Assembly: GCA_028015205.1 (NCBI GenBank)
Contig: CM051512.1
Location: 23,715,139-23,779,138, forward strand
Source: Mytilisepta virgata
Lineage: Eukaryota > Mollusca > Bivalvia > Mytilida > Mytilidae
Direction of reading: 5' to 3'
DNA: 64,000 nucleotides
This document shows, in pieces, positions 32,357-47,700 of the stretch (the stretch's first letter is position 1; each line of letters opens with the position of its first letter). The translations under genes and the position numbers were made by a program. The notes below the pieces were generated by a model that did not search any database, was not told where the DNA came from, and was given only the letters and a program-made list of their open reading frames with translations.

Positions 32357-35300
32357 AAATAAAAAAAAAAAGAAAAAAAAGAGTAACTTTATGAAAATGT
32401 TTATTACACTGAGATGGAATAAAATATGAAAAATCAACAATGACTTGACAAATATACATTATGAAGTCTTAAAAAATACTGTCTTATTAAAGATAACACT
32501 AACCAGTCATAATGCCACATAAAGATATATTCTGAAATAAAAAAATTTCAAATATTTCAATATTCATCACATATTTTGATAAAACAATTAGTTTGTCAGA
32601 ATGAATTTACAGTCAGTGGACATTAATGAGTTCCCTTTTGGAAATTTTCCTCTATATTACATATAAAACCACAATTTTTCTAAATTTTGTCTTGAAGTTA
32701 TTTATTCTTATATATTTTAAATGAAATTTGTATTGATGAGCTCAGATATCTATAATTTATGCTGATAATATCAAAATATTATAATATTTTATTGTTTTTT
32801 TTAAATCCAAAATTTAAATACAAGTAGTAATTTTTAACATTTTCTCCATTTTACCTATGTAATTTTGAAACAAATAAAATCTTACTTGCATTTAAATAAT
32901 GATTTTTGCAAAATTTGGAATCACGGGAAAACTTTAAATATTTTTAAGATTGGTTGTAAAAATTTAATAATAATAGGATAAGGGGGGGGAGGGGAGGGGA
33001 AGGTTAGGGTTACTTCCATTAAAAATGGTAGTATGTATGTGCTGCAAAACAGGGTCCATTTTCCATACATGTCCCGTCATGATCAGGGTTGCTATTTTTA
33101 CCCTTGTTAATATCAGGATTACTTTTTCATAATTTTATCATTGTGGAACATATAAATCACCTGTTATGCACAGGGTCTGCTACACTACAAATCACTCTGT
33201 TTTAACTAAAATGTAAGGCTAATTACAATGTATATCGTTGTCAGTGATCATACAGTAATGTGACTGACCAAGCAGTTGTCATGTCAAGTCAATAACAGGG
33301 TTACCTTTGAACATTGAATGTCACTGACAGGGTATGATTTTCCAAATGTCTGGATCATGAACAGGTTCCGGTTTGACCACCACAATTGGCACATATATAC
33401 CCACTTTTTAATGGAGTAACCCCCCGGGGTACAAACTATATTTCCAGGTAATTATAAGTAGTGTGAATTCAGTTATATTTGTTGACACTCTATTTTGGGG
33501 GACATAGTCATAGGGGAAAAATGTCAAAGGGTTCCTAAATTAGTGGATCTTAAATTTAAGAAAAGGTTATGTAGATAAGTGTTTTATAACCCACTTTGGA
33601 GGAACAAATTCTACCCACACATCATTAAAGTTTCCCTTTGACTTGTTTTATTATATTTTGAACAAACTTGAAAAATAACAATCCGAAAGTCCTGAACAAT
33701 TTGATACTTACTAGAATTAGTTATGATACATGTACAATCTTTCATAATTCATTGGGTTCATATAAAATTTGTCTCAAGAAATTCACAAAAAATTGGAATA
33801 AAAAGCATTTACAGTTATTCATTGATTTCCATGACTTTGACATCAGTATATTTATATTTATAGATAAACATTCTGGTGCTATCATTCTATTTGTTATGCA
33901 AAGTTTTAACATAACCCATAATTTGTTTCATTCTGGAAATGAAAATATGAGTTTGAAATGTTAACAATTTAACAATGATAAACTTTTATTTGTAAAATCG
34001 AATTTAATATCCCTATATAAAAACAGTGGCAAACATTGTATGACGGAGGTTGGACCCTACTTAAAACTAAATTTCAATCCTTAACAACTCATTGTCAATC
34101 TTACAATTAGTATAATAATGGTTGATTGTACCTTGCCCTATAAATGTAAACAATAAAAACAAAATATAATACATGAATATATCAACAAAACCATAATTGA
34201 ACCTAAGGCCATACCAAATTGATCTTTAGTTCTTTGGAGTTTGCTGCTCCGATTTTTGGACGATGTAAATTTTAGGAAAAAAAATCTTTTGCCACTTCAT
34301 TTTGCAAAAATGTGGAAAATTCACCCAAAATTTTTCCTTTTTCAATAAATTAAAAATAAAAATTGTTCACTCCTAAAATTTTGTAAAAATTGGTAATTTT
34401 TCCAGTTTTTGCAATATTTTATTTTAAAAATGTGTGCCGAAAGTAAATTTTATCTGCACTCGAAAAAAACAAGTCCTCAAGAAAAAAATTTAAATTTAGC
34501 CCGCTTGCACCTAGTTTTAATTGCCATCCAAAAATCTAAAGAATGAAAAATTAATTTGGTGTGGCATAAAATAAAACCAGGGTAAATACATACACAAGCA
34601 TAGTGACATGTTATATACATAATATAAAAAGACATTTTATGAACAAAAGTCACTAAGGCCACACCAAACTGATTTCTAGTTTTTCAAAGTTTGATGAAGT
34701 GATTGTATGTAACAATAACTATTTTACCTACAGATCAAATTATTGTCTTCTTGTCATGGTTATTTAAATACATGTATTACTGTTACAAAAAAAAAAGAAA
34801 AGAAAGAGACTGCATGTATCGTATTTCTTAAGAAGCCTTTTTCAGTTTAATTAAATTATTCAGTCAGATTGTTTATTATAAAAATGAATCCCTAAAGACT
34901 GTTTTAACTTTGAATAACGTAAACCACAAAGATGGTTTGTGTCAATCAATACCTTGGGATTGGGTAAAATTTCTGCTTAATTGGGCTGAAAAAAAAAGTT
35001 CTGCAGTTGATATAATTTGTTTTTATTTTCAATCAGCCCAAAGTTTTGAAATAAGATGTCCCTGAATTTTATATTTCTAGTAAGAATTAAACAATTGTTA
35101 GAATAGAGACTGTTTTCAATGCATTGAAAAAATAAATCGGTAGGGGAGATAACTGATTCTTGAATTATGAAAATTTCCATTAGCATGTTTTTGTGCATGT
35201 TTATGTTAAGATCTGCAACTTTATAGAAGGTATTCAAAACTACATTTGTTTAAAATACAAAAATTATGAATCTCATAGAATAATTGATAAAAAACTTCAT

Positions 35301-35594
35301 GTTCTGGTATAAAATATTAAGGATAGGCTTTTTACTTGATGTTTTTCATTAAGTCAAGGGTAAACTTCATTAAACTAAAACACAAAATAGGAGTAGAAGC
35401 TATTTGTTTAGCATTGCAGTTTCAAAGTTTTGATCTGAAATAATCATATTATTTGCCCATTTGTCATATTAAAAAACAATACCAAAAGAAATAATTTACA
35501 TTTTCCTTGTTAAATGAAAGAAACATCACATCATTAAAAAAATTAAAAAAAAATTTTTTTAAATATTAATATGATCCCGATACTTGTCCATAAA
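32357..35594. other. Intergenic gap between convergent genes, no gene seen
   Basis: This AT-rich stretch has only short frames without recognisable domains. It includes two inverted-repeat elements: about 33007-33423 (GGGTTACTTCCATTAAAAA / TTTTTAATGGAGTAACCC) and about 34205-34570 (GGCCATACCAAATTGATC / AATTTGGTGTGGC). The 98-codon frame at 33668-33964 shows no domain or splice context and is not called. Confidence 0.6.
35022..35027 (-). promoter_or_regulatory. Possible polyadenylation signal of the minus-strand gene
   Basis: On the minus strand this reads AATAAA, about 570 bases after the TGA at 35595-35597. It is one of few canonical hexamers downstream in this AT-rich sequence. Confidence 0.3.
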
Positions 35595-35707
35595 TCATAT
35601 TATTGCTGTCATTCCAACATTGATTACATTGAAAATGGTTACTACAGATGTTATTACTGACACAGCAGTCACACTGGCTAAAACATACGACTCAACTTGT
35701 ATCCAGT
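35595..35707 (-). CDS. Unit B exon B12: transmembrane anchor and stop
   Basis: It encodes (D)WIQVESYVLASVTAVSVIT, then SVVTIFNVINVGMTAII and TGA. A hydrophobic stretch of about 25 residues fits a single membrane span, with virtually no cytoplasmic tail. The acceptor is a strong T tract plus CAG. It starts with two bases, matching the one-base end of B11 (G + AC = Asp). Confidence 0.82.
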
Positions 35708-38700
35708 CTGAAAAAAATAATAATGAAAACTGACAAAATATTATATATCAGCCCAAGGAAAAAAAATATATTGTTGGTTTCCCCTAACATGGTCAAAATT
35801 TTTAGGCCCGGTAGGCAGGTTTTTTTTTTTTTGGTATCTGGTTTTGATTTGCTCTTTGTTTTATTTTTTGGTTGCAGACTGTTGTTGTTTCAACTTTAAG
35901 TTCGTAAGCATTGTTCATTTTTGGTTGTTCATGTTGTATTTATTGCAGTTTTTTTCTGGTCTTTGTCTCTGTCCATGGATTTATCTATTCTTACTTTGGT
36001 GTCAGACCTATCTTCTTGTTTTCTGTCTTCTATAATAGTTATATTCCTTGTTTTGATATTTTTTTTCAGTCTTGTTAATTAAATTTACGATTCATGCAAC
36101 ATGTACTATGAAGACACACTTTAAAAGTTAATTAAACACAACAACTTTGTTACATGATAATGTCTTTGAGCTACTCTTCCCTTGCAGATCAGTAAAGATA
36201 TCATAAAGACTTTTGGTATCCAAAACATTTTGCATATTTTTACATCCTCCAATATGTGAACATTTTCTCAATTGAACTGTCAAAACACTTGCACTCGGCA
36301 TATTGGCGGCTGCATTAATCCACTGTTAATTTAAATTAATTACTATAGGTGACAGAAGTGTTTGAAATCAACGTCATTTTCCATTTACCACAAGCGCATA
36401 CATGATATAGATCAATGACCTCAACCTTGAAACAAAACACAACCTGAACATCAGAGCTGTTTTGGCATGCTTTAAATCGTGAAATTTTGATAAAGAAATG
36501 ACCAAAAGTGTTTACACAAAATAAATTTCCAAGAAGCTGTGTAAAAAGACATTTGGCAGGATTTTTTTAATTTTATTTTATTTTTTATCTTCCTGATAAA
36601 AAAGTGATAACCCGGTTGGAAAACCGACAATCATTTTTCTTTGGCCTTGAGGAACCAGAGTGAGTTATCTTTTCATAACCAATGTAGGTAAGGGAGATAA
36701 TAAATTTGTCTCCCTTTTAGCCCGAGGACAAAAGGGAGAGAATTTAATTATCTCCCTTACATACATTGGTTAGGAAAAGATAACTCACTCTGGTTCCTAA
36801 TTCATTTTCATTGAAAGTAAATTGAAGCAAATTTGAATAGTTGAAATGTACTTCTTAGAATGAAAAATCTCTGAGTATCCAAAGATAATTACCAAGGTCA
36901 CTGCAATTACTCTTTTTTGTCAGGCTACAAAGATATTTTTTTGTTTGTTTGTTTGTTTAGTTGGGGTTTTACGCCGTTTTCAGCACACTTGGTTATTTCG
37001 CGGCGGCCAGTTTTTATTGGTGGAGGAAGCCGGAGTACCCGGAGAGAACCACGACCTTCGGTAGGAAAATTGGCAATCCTTTTCAATTTAGATTGGAGTC
37101 AAACACACCCCGCCACAGGTGAGATTCGAACTCACAATCCCAGTGTTGACAGGCTAGTGATTATTAGTACTCATGACAAACTACTTAGACTACTCGGCCA
37201 CCGAGGCCCCAAAGATATTTGTTAATAAAGAGAATTCAATAAAGATTTCAGATGGTTTTCAATAGTCATAATACAATTGAATAAAATAAGTTGCGTACTG
37301 ACCTTCTGGTAGTTCTGTGTCCGATGTATCAGATGTTATCTCTACTCTTAGGAAAGCCAAAGTCGAGTCTGTTCCGTCAAAACAACTTATATATATTTCG
37401 TACTCGGGGTTGGTACTTGAGTCAAGTTTTTCACCATCTTTCAAATAGATTGTCTGATCTGAAATTGGATATTGATTTGAGTTTAACATTTCAATCAAAG
37501 ATTTTACTGGGGTTTAGTTAATAGGCTGAAGATTGGGTCAAAAACATTATTTTCAATTTCAGAAGAGATTTTCAAGTCTGACCTATCAAAATTGATTATT
37601 AGTAAAAAGATCCAGAGGAAATTATGGATCTATATAAACCTTCCGACAGATTTTATACATGAAATTAAAGTATCCATAATCCATAATAGATCATGATCGA
37701 AAATTGTAACTCTTTTTGACCGTGAATGGCTGAACCAAACAATTTAAAGCTGGAATTTTGTATATATATTTTTCTCAAGTTGAAACACACTTTGTTGCTT
37801 ATATGCAGAGTCTGTAAAAATACGTTAGTTATATTGGCATTTCTGAAGTTTGCCGATAATTACAGAGGTCATTTCAATTGCGTTGTATGGAACATCCGGG
37901 ACGTTTGAATAATCACGTGGTCATTTATGGTCCGGATACGTTAATTTGGGCTTTCAATTTCAGAGGAGGTTTTTAAAAACCTTGACCAATCAAAAAATTC
38001 GACTTTGATGAACATGATAGGAAACATAAATAGAACAAGCTTTATAAAGACTGTCCTATAGTTCCAAGTCATTTTTTTAAGTGTTTTAGGGAAAAAAATA
38101 AAACGCATAAATAACTAAGCAGAAAAATGGCTGACAAGAAGTTATAACACATGTTCTTCTGATGAATTATAAATTTTATGAATTTCACTCAAAGTTTGCT
38201 TTTGTCTTCATACCTTCTAAATAAAATATATCTGAATCTGGAATTGTTTTTGACATCGAGCAGTTAATAGGATCAGCAGGGTATGATGGATCCTCTACTC
38301 GGAAAGTAAACAATTCTCCTGTGTCTGTCTCCTCAACTTGGATGACTTTGTTCATGTCTGGGAAAGTTGGTGGCTGAAATTATACCAATACATTTTATTT
38401 AGGGCACAAAAATACTTAGAGGCAAATAAGAGCCTGCATCACTCATCCGGATTAAACTTGTCCACCTTAAGCATGAGTAAAAATCTACATGCAAGTGGAT
38501 TGAGACAAGAAGACTTTTAAATGAATTTTCCCATTGGGGCCTATGTTAAACAAAGTTCGGCTGGGTCCGGGTCAACAAACATATTTCTGAGAGACAACCT
38601 CCTGAGGAAAATACTGCTAAGTCTGGCCATGTAGTTTCATCAAAAAAAATTTTTGAAATGCATCCCCCCTTTTTTCTATTTTAGTAACAGCAGCCATGTT

Positions 38701-41700
38701 GGTTGGAAGGCGGAGATGCCAGACATAATTTTGTAAGGGGACCACCTAAGATCCATTCCACCAAAGTTTGGTCCCAATACGACGGATGCCAAGTGACGGC
38801 AATAGCTCACATGGCCAGGTCAGCTAAAAACTAATAGATGGATGGATTATTGTTTAACTTCCAGTGCCAAATATTACATGCATATTAGGACGAGAACATG
38901 TCGATGTGATTTGAATATGGACCCTGTTTTGTACAAGACCAATACATCAAACCGGGTTTTTAAAGTGCTAGCTCTAGAGGAAGACAAATCACCCCACCTG
39001 GACACATTGAACCAGTTTTTGCTCTTACTCCTACATGCCTTGCACTTGGCAGAGAAGCACCAATAACAATGTTAATGTCTTTGGTTTGACCTGACCAAGG
39101 ATTGAACCTGCCATCTAGAGAACTCATGACAACATGCTATTACTAGATTACCGATGCAGTGAAATACTAATAAACGAGTACAAAAAAGCTATGTAAGTAA
39201 CATACCTTGGATTAATTTGGGTTTTTTGTGCTTTGCTTGAAATTTGTCATTTTCAAGACACCAAATTTTGTGCAAAGAAAACCTAAGTGTTAATGAAAAA
39301 AAATATATTGTTAGGAACTCGTGTTATGGACACTAAATTACTGATCCTCTAAGCTGTTTTATCTTAATGAAACCTATTGTCATAGAAAGCTTCTGAAGAT
39401 TCTTAAAAAAAAGTATGTACCCCATTAAATGTTGTTATGGTAACAGTTCCTGTGACTCTGTTGTAGCAGGAATCCTCTGCCCAGAGAATATAATAATGGT
39501 ACTGGTTCCTCTCTCCAACAATATGTAGTAGATTATCTTTTACATGGACTGATTCTGAAAAGCATTAATTTTTCTATTATTTTAAAATTCTTATGAACTA
39601 GATATCTGAGATATTCATTCATTTTGAATTACATGTATTTATGCAATTTTCCAATCACAGGAGCAGTAGAGTTTATTGTCAAGAGACTGATTAAAGTTCT
39701 TTTGTCTTAATTTTATTATTATATGTGTGAAGTTTTAACAGACAAAATGTATATATGTTATAAATGGGAGTTAACTCTTACAAAAAAAATCCAAAATATG
39801 AAAAATTATCATTATATAGGGTATACTTTTAAATTTTCAATTATCAAAATTTAATTTCATCTATTCATTAAATTAGTTTATTGAATTGAACTTAGTATAT
39901 TTATCCAACTTTTATACATTGCCAAGTCCACATTTTACATTTAAATTTTACACTATGTTTGTCAAGCTCGATTCGTTTATCTATTGCTCGTGTAATAATT
40001 TGGCGGGAATCTTTGTATATAAGCGATGTGAATATTTAGAACATCGTCAGACGTTTAGAAGTTTACTGAAAGCGGATAAACCCACCCGCCCTTTATCCCT
40101 TCAATTGTTTCTGTTTTCTGCTTTTTTGAATTTATATTTTTAGAAACATCGTCATAGCTTGCAGTATGTGTGTCCCTTTATTGTGTGGTAGATAAATAGC
40201 GTTAAAGAATTCTGCTTTGGATTAACCCAACAGAGGACTGTACTTCAAGCTGATTCTGGCCAACATATGTTAACAATTTCACGAACATTATGGGATGGCA
40301 GAATTTATCATATTTATGCTGGTTTGGATCTACCCAACAGCCGAGACTAACATTCATTGAATGGTTACCCTTCAATATTACTTTGTCAACTTGTTTTAAG
40401 TTGGCCAATTTTTGCTTTCTCGATTAAAGCTATGACAAATCATCATCCAACCAATTAGTTGTTTGTTTTATTTCAATTATTTCATTACACAATAAAAATT
40501 TCACTCTTACAAAAATACTGAACTATTATACCTGTGAAATACATATAAATTGCTCAGCAACAAATATTAGAAATGTGAAATACAATGTATTTACCAGATA
40601 TCACATAGTTTACATGTTGTGGAAAAAATGTTCATATGCAATAAATGGCTTCAAAATTTGATAAATAAAGGCATTCTCTAGAATGTGATAAAAAAAGTTA
40701 TAAATAGAATATTCCCTGATATCATACTTAATTGTACATTTTGGCAAAATGATTGCATGCAAAAAAAAATTATAATATTAATTAAATTTATTTATTTTTT
40801 TTGTAGTATTACAAGGGGCCTCGGTTGCCGAGTGGTCTAGGTAGTTCGTCATGACTACTAATGATCACTAGCCTGTCAACACTGAGATTGTGAGTTCGAA
40901 TCTCACCTGTGGTGGGGTGTGTTCGACTCCGATCTAAAATTGACAAGGATTGCCAATTTTCCTACCAAAGGTCAGTGGTTCTCTCCGGCTTCCTCCACCA
41001 ATTAAAACTGGCCGCTGTGAAATAGCCAAATGTGCTGAAAACGGCATAAAACCCAACTAAACAAACAAACAATGTAGTATTATATAAATCTTATGAGTGT
41101 AACTCCTGAAATCATTACATAATGAAATAGTTATACATACTGGCAAATGTATCGAAGTAGAAATACGTATCATTGTCATATTCAGGTTCGTAGTCTCTGA
41201 ACCAATCAGCATAATCAGTGTCGTTGAAGAAAAGATCTAATACGCTGAAATCTATTGGTGAATGATCTGGGATGGTCTTGTCGTATCTCGACATGTTCAA
41301 ATAAGGTCCTGTGTCTGAAATGAGATTCAAATTAAATGAAAATGATATTATTTTGAACATCTTGGGCTTCAAAATTTTTTTTTTTTTTTAAAAAAAGACA
41401 AGACACTGTCTAATTGACAGCAAAATGTATTTTCCATCATTACTGTTTGGAGTTGCCTGCCCTTTTCACCAAAGTACATTGCTAAATGAATAATTGTTGG
41501 TAAATCTAGCTACAAGTTGTATCATGATAATATCTATTTAACATGAAATATGGGGATGAAAAATGGCTGTCCTGTATTAAGGGAGAGCACTACACTTAGC
41601 ACGTTAAAGACTGCTCTGAAGATGTCGAAAAAGAGTAGGCTACAATACCGCTACAGGGGTCGCTCTCGCACCCGCCAAGTGGAGAGGGGATTAGTAAAAG

Positions 41701-44700
41701 TTGGTATAACTTGTTTCCCAATCCACTATAAATAAATGAATTTAAACTAAACCAAGTCAATCAATCTGATATTTTACAACTTAGTACTTTTCTTCTGTTG
41801 AAATTCATTGCTCAAACGACATTTTTTTCCAAATGAAACATGCCTAAGCAACACATTTACAGTTTTCTTTCATTATAATATTATTTGCTTCTCCTATAAT
41901 ATGCCATGGCACACAACACTGATATCCTAACAATGATTAGACATGTACTGGCTCCATGCATTCTCCATATCCTGTCATATTTAGATGTCTATAACAAGTA
42001 ATACTTTTTTAAACTTACTATTAACAGTAGTCCACTGAATAGCAAAAACTTGTTCACTTAAAATTTCTTTTGTGCCATTCCAGTTGACGACATTGCCATC
42101 TACAGGGTTGTCTGTTATTATCTTGAATGTTTCTGTCGGACAATAATTTGGTCGAAGGTCTCTGTGATTTGGATTAGATGCATTGTAAGATGCATTACAC
42201 CAATCATATGATAAAATATTAGCTCCCCAATCATACCTGAAATAGACATTTTACAGGACATGGTATTTGATGTAATAATCATACCAAAATTTAACTTAAT
42301 CAAATGAAGAAGAATATCAAAAAAATGTGTGAGTCTTCCAAGGAAGACATGTTTGTCGCCTGCAGACGTCAATTTTTATGAAAGATATTAAAATTTTCTA
42401 AAAATTAAATATATATGCACATCTTTGCATTAAGGTTAATGCACAGAGAAAGTTTCATCAAATTGCTTTGAGTGGTTATGGAGTAGTTGAGGATAGAAGT
42501 TTTAACCCCCCCCTTTTTTTCCAAAATGTAAATTTTTACAAACAAAAAAAATGAAATATATATGCACACCTGTGCATTGAAGTTAATGCACAGAGAAAGT
42601 TTCATTAAATTCCTTTGAGCAGTTTACGAGTAGTTGAGGATAGAAGAAAAGTGTGACGATGCAAGACGCAACGCGACAGATAGTGATCATTATGTGTCAA
42701 CCATGCATTCCGCAGGCAACACAATGAACCCAGATTGATAGATTAACTTATTACTAAATATAACATGTTTTAAAAAGAAAAGATTTGGCCATTTCTACCT
42801 TGTAACATTTCTAAAAATGTATTTAAAGATGTAATTCTTTACAGACATATTTTCTATTAGAAAGAAAGCACTAACCATCCAATAAAATCGCCTGCAACAA
42901 TGGTAATCCTTTCATCATCAGGTGGTATATATGTATTTATCTTATTCAGGTCTGCATCTATTAGAAATATATATATATATATATATATTAAATACTGTAA
43001 ATTCAGTGCATTTATTATTGTGATTTTGTCATTTTATACCAAAATGCGATTTTAATTTTTGCGATATTGAGAAAATTCCCACTTCATTCATATAAAAAAA
43101 TCCAAAATACGAGTTTAAAATATTGCGATTACAACCCTGTCGCATTTTTCGCAATAATAAAAACATCGCAATAATTTCCGAAATTACAGTACGAGTTTTG
43201 AAAAAGGTTAATACCGAAGTTTACAATGTTTCTTATTTTTCAAGTGAAAGTGCTTTTCATACTGTATATTACATAAGAGGTATTTTTTATGTAGTTCATC
43301 ACATGTGAATTCATTGCATGTACTACCACAGTCAAAACACCCTTTTGAAACACATTTAAAATTAGGCCATAGTTTTTTTTATTTGTTTTGCGTCCACCTG
43401 AGGGTAGGTTTTTTGCCTCATGTGTAAAAAAAAAAAAAGGAAATTTGTCTCTTCCCAACCGTGTTTTAGTTTTTTAGTTTTTTAGTTTTTTAAATGGCCC
43501 CAGACAAGACAAAAACTCACAAATTAATTTCCATTTGAATATCTTTTTCTTTCTGATGTCACAGATTAACTGTTCAATTGCAGTTTTAATCTTATGAAAT
43601 CTCTATGAGGAGTAAATGCCTTGTGTTTTTTTTTCTGGCTACCTGGTAGGTTTTCACAGACTCAGTTGACTCAAAACGAAGAAAAAAAAGACACAGCCTT
43701 AATTACATCTTGATATATATTCAGTTGTTCTATGCATATAAAGCATATCTTTACCCTTAACTTTAATGTGAATTCAAACTTTCATATAACTATGATCAAT
43801 GAACCTAGATATTGATCTTTATAAAATAAAATTCATAAATTATCTAAAATTAATCGAACCTGTTAAATTAACAGCATTAGTCCCCACGACTTCTCGGTAA
43901 CCATCAACTCCAATAGATCGCCATACTACAAACTTCAGTGTTCCCACACTTACTGGGTAGAATGTCCATTTTGCTATCAGACCACAGCACGATACAATAT
44001 GTATATCACTCTCCAGGATGTAGGCATTTCCTGTGGAACAAGAAAAAAAATGTCAGTTTAAATACAAATATAATATAGGCCAGTCAAAGTTAATTTCTTG
44101 GTTCTCAGGCCATTTTTCATGAAAATCGATGAGGGAGGGAGGCATTTTTATTACTTTTTTATTGCCCCTAAAAAGTGATGAGGGTGCTTTTTACATTGTT
44201 CATAGCCATAACAAATGACGAGGAAGGTGCTTTTATGTTTTTATTTTATTGATACGGCAATACAAATGGGTAATGAGGCACCCTTAAAAGAGACAAGGGA
44301 GGGCCTGAGAATGAAAATATTTTTAGTTGAACAATATTAATACTATAACTTTAACTTAAGTCATTTAATGAAAGTTTTTATAGTTAAGAAGTTAATTTTC
44401 TGGAACTATCCTATAAATTGAACTTTTTTAGTTGGTGGCAAGGGTTTCAACAGGGATCCAGAAATTTCATCAGCCTCTGTCGGACATTTTTTTTTGGATA
44501 GAAATGAATTGTCAGTTTATACTCTTTTTATCAATGTCAACACACGACCTTATTTCATACAAATGTTGTTATGCACCATTTATAAATGTTTTGGGTAATA
44601 CCCTAAATAAATGTATCAACTCTTTGACTTTCTGTGCGGCATTGTTTGTGTATTGATAATTTCGATGTTATAGGTGTCCTCTTTGACGTCCGTGTTTGGT

Positions 44701-47700
44701 ACATATAAATAGATCAATTTGGAAATGGACTACACAACGGAGTAGAAATGAACTAAATAAATGAATTAAATAAATTCAAGTTAAAAAACTTCAAAATCAG
44801 TATATGAAAGTTGAAATTTTTATTACTTTTTCATAATTAACAACAACGATTCGCACATTCTCAATGAATATTTTCTATAAACTACACATGCAGAAAATGG
44901 CATCAATGTGGAAATCTATAAGTTTTGCCGAGTTAAAACTACCAAGGCATTTTATCGTCTCAATTTTGTGAAGTTCGTAAAAATTCCACATCTCGTTGAT
45001 ATAATCATGTGACAACAGTCTTTTATTCCTGGGTTTGACCAATATAAAAGTTGGATGCAATGTTGGCAAAATGCAACAACCACTGATTTAATCACTGGGA
45101 AGTTGTTAAAAATATTATGTATTTTTATCCCACCGATTAAACACGTCCAGAATAGGAGAAATAATTATATACCTTCTTCTGTTTCATTTACTGGTCCAAG
45201 TGTTAAGTTTGTAATATCTATATAACTGTATGTTTTATCCTCACAATCTAAAAAATATTCAAAGATAAAATAAGCCATTAATGCTAAATTTTTTTTTATA
45301 AATTCCTTAAAAATTTGTATGCAGGTTAGTTGTTACACTTTTTTAACTTATGTTTATAAAGTTATTTTTTTATAAATGTGTATATACTTATAAGAAATCC
45401 TTTTTCTGTTTCATAAATGGAATTCTACTCTTCGTGAATATGACTACATGTGCTTCATTTGTGACAATCTAGAAAAGGTAAAACCCTTTCTTTCAGTTTT
45501 AATTCTGAAAATAACTATGTCAAAAGCAAAAATATCTTGAATAATTCTGAAAATTTATATAAACCAAAAAGTCACCACAAATCATTTGCAATAAACAATT
45601 ACTTAATTTTAACTCCTCTTTGCTACGATCCAATTATCGTTCCATCGTATCAATGATCCAACTTCCTTGCACTTACATATTAAATCAAAACCATCAAATT
45701 AAAATAGGGTTTCTAAGAAATGCTAGTGATAAGAACTGGTATTTTGTGTAAATTTCAACGAAACCAAAAAACTACAAAAATATGAGAAGTATGCAGACAG
45801 TACATTAACAAGATGGCGTGTGAAAAAAAAACTGTAAAGAAATTCTACTTACATGTACAGTACCGATGGTTCCCCTTCAGTAAACATTCTCTTGTCTCTA
45901 GAACATGTGTTTCATCACTACCAAGCTGTCCACAGGAGAATTCATATCCATCATCAGTAGTGGATTCGTGTTCACAGTACCGTGTTCTGATCTGTTTCCC
46001 TCGGCCACATGGAAGTGTACAATCTGACCATTGTGTCCACTGTGACCATTGTGGTACTTTATGAATCAACGAAAAAAATGTCAAGTTTGAAATAAATATA
46101 AATTTAATATGAATTTGAAATCCAAACTTACAACAGCTATAATTTCTCACAACTCAAGGAAACAACTATTTGACCTGTCTGAAATTCTTCTAACACCAAC
46201 CTGTTTCTTTTTTCCAACTTTTACAATAAGGATCAATTTTAATGTATGGCTGTGTTGCATGAATTTTTATTTCATCATACTTGCCGGGCTTCGTAGGGGT
46301 TGTGGGGGGGTCATGATCCAAAAATCAGAATTCAAATGTGTAAAGGACAATTTTTGAAGATAAAATGGCTTGACTGCATTGAAAGAAATCAATATCATAC
46401 TGGATACATTAAATATAGTTCTTTAACCTGAAATTTTACTCCACGCAAGCTTATCATGTATTTTTTTAAATTTGTCTGATGGAAAATATTCATGAAAAAA
46501 AATATCAGACACTTACTTATACAGCTGTAACCCCAGTACAAGACACCACAGAAGGAAATGTATCGATTTGTGTAATATCCAACTTTAGTTCTGGAACATG
46601 TCAGCCATCCCCAACCACAATGGTAATACTCTGTATATGTGTACTCGACCGTAAATTCATTCTGATCGTAACACCAAGTCATACTGTCATTAACCAATAT
46701 GTCACAATCGTGATGATTTTCACAGAAAGATTCCACATATCCAACATGATTATGTGAAGGATCTGCCGAATTTGGATTGAAGAACCAATAGTCGTCTGTG
46801 TTATAGTCCCAGGCACATCCATGAGTCCATGTACCACGGTTGATATCCAGGGTGCCGTTTGTGTCATGATGGTAACAGACAGGTGAAAACCAATCATTCC
46901 TACAGGTGTAACCATAATCTATAAAATAGGAATAAACATTTCTAAGTAATGGCAATTTTTTTGTTATAGTCAATGATATTGAAATCAGTAAATATGGCTA
47001 CTGGTAATTATTACCAGAAACTGCTGTTTTTTATCACCCTTCAAGAATTTCACAGCATCATATCATAACTCCTGATTCATCTAACATACAACAATCAGAA
47101 ATGACTCAATATTTGCAAATCTTATATTTCCCTGCTTTTCCAAATACCAAATACCAGAAGTTAAAATTCACTGTTTAGAATCAGAATCCATCTTGGCTTC
47201 AAGGATGCAAAATCTGGTACCAAGCATAAAAGCATAAATCTAGATCTACCAGTATTTCCCTTAACAAAATGACTTCACCTTTAGAATATTATAAAATTCA
47301 CAATGGCTATAAATTCTGGTAAAACGTTTGCTGTCAAAGAGTAATTCCTGAAGAGAGTCTCCAGCAGAGGTATCTGTAAAAGCAGAAATGTCAATGGCCA
47401 TGGCAAAAATTCAGTTAGTTTTGAGAACTAGGAAACAATCAATTTTCTATACCTCTGTATAGAACCATTATGCAAATTCTTAATATTACTTCAAATTTCC
47501 CCCAATTAGCTTCTCTTATTAATATAAATCTGAAAAAAAATATATACATATGTATATGACATAAATTATTTTAAGAAAACAACAGCAGTCTCAGTTGGGA
47601 TCTTGACCACTGAAAATCGGGAAAAAATGTTTATAATGCAAACTCATGTAAATTATGCAAAATTTTCAACCCGTCTTAATTTCACAATCTAGAACTGATT

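Noticed and set aside
33668..33964. 98-codon plus-strand frame
   Set aside because: AT-rich composition, no domain, no signal sequence and no splice support.
40812..40910. A genuine tRNA-Leu/Ser gene
   Set aside because: Same reason: a SINE body follows, with an oppositely oriented full copy at 36931-37212 and a truncated one at 8783.
46479..46757. Plus-strand frame over exon B2
   Set aside because: Antisense shadow of the Cys-rich exon; it has no domain of its own. The same applies to 62895-63374 over exon A2.
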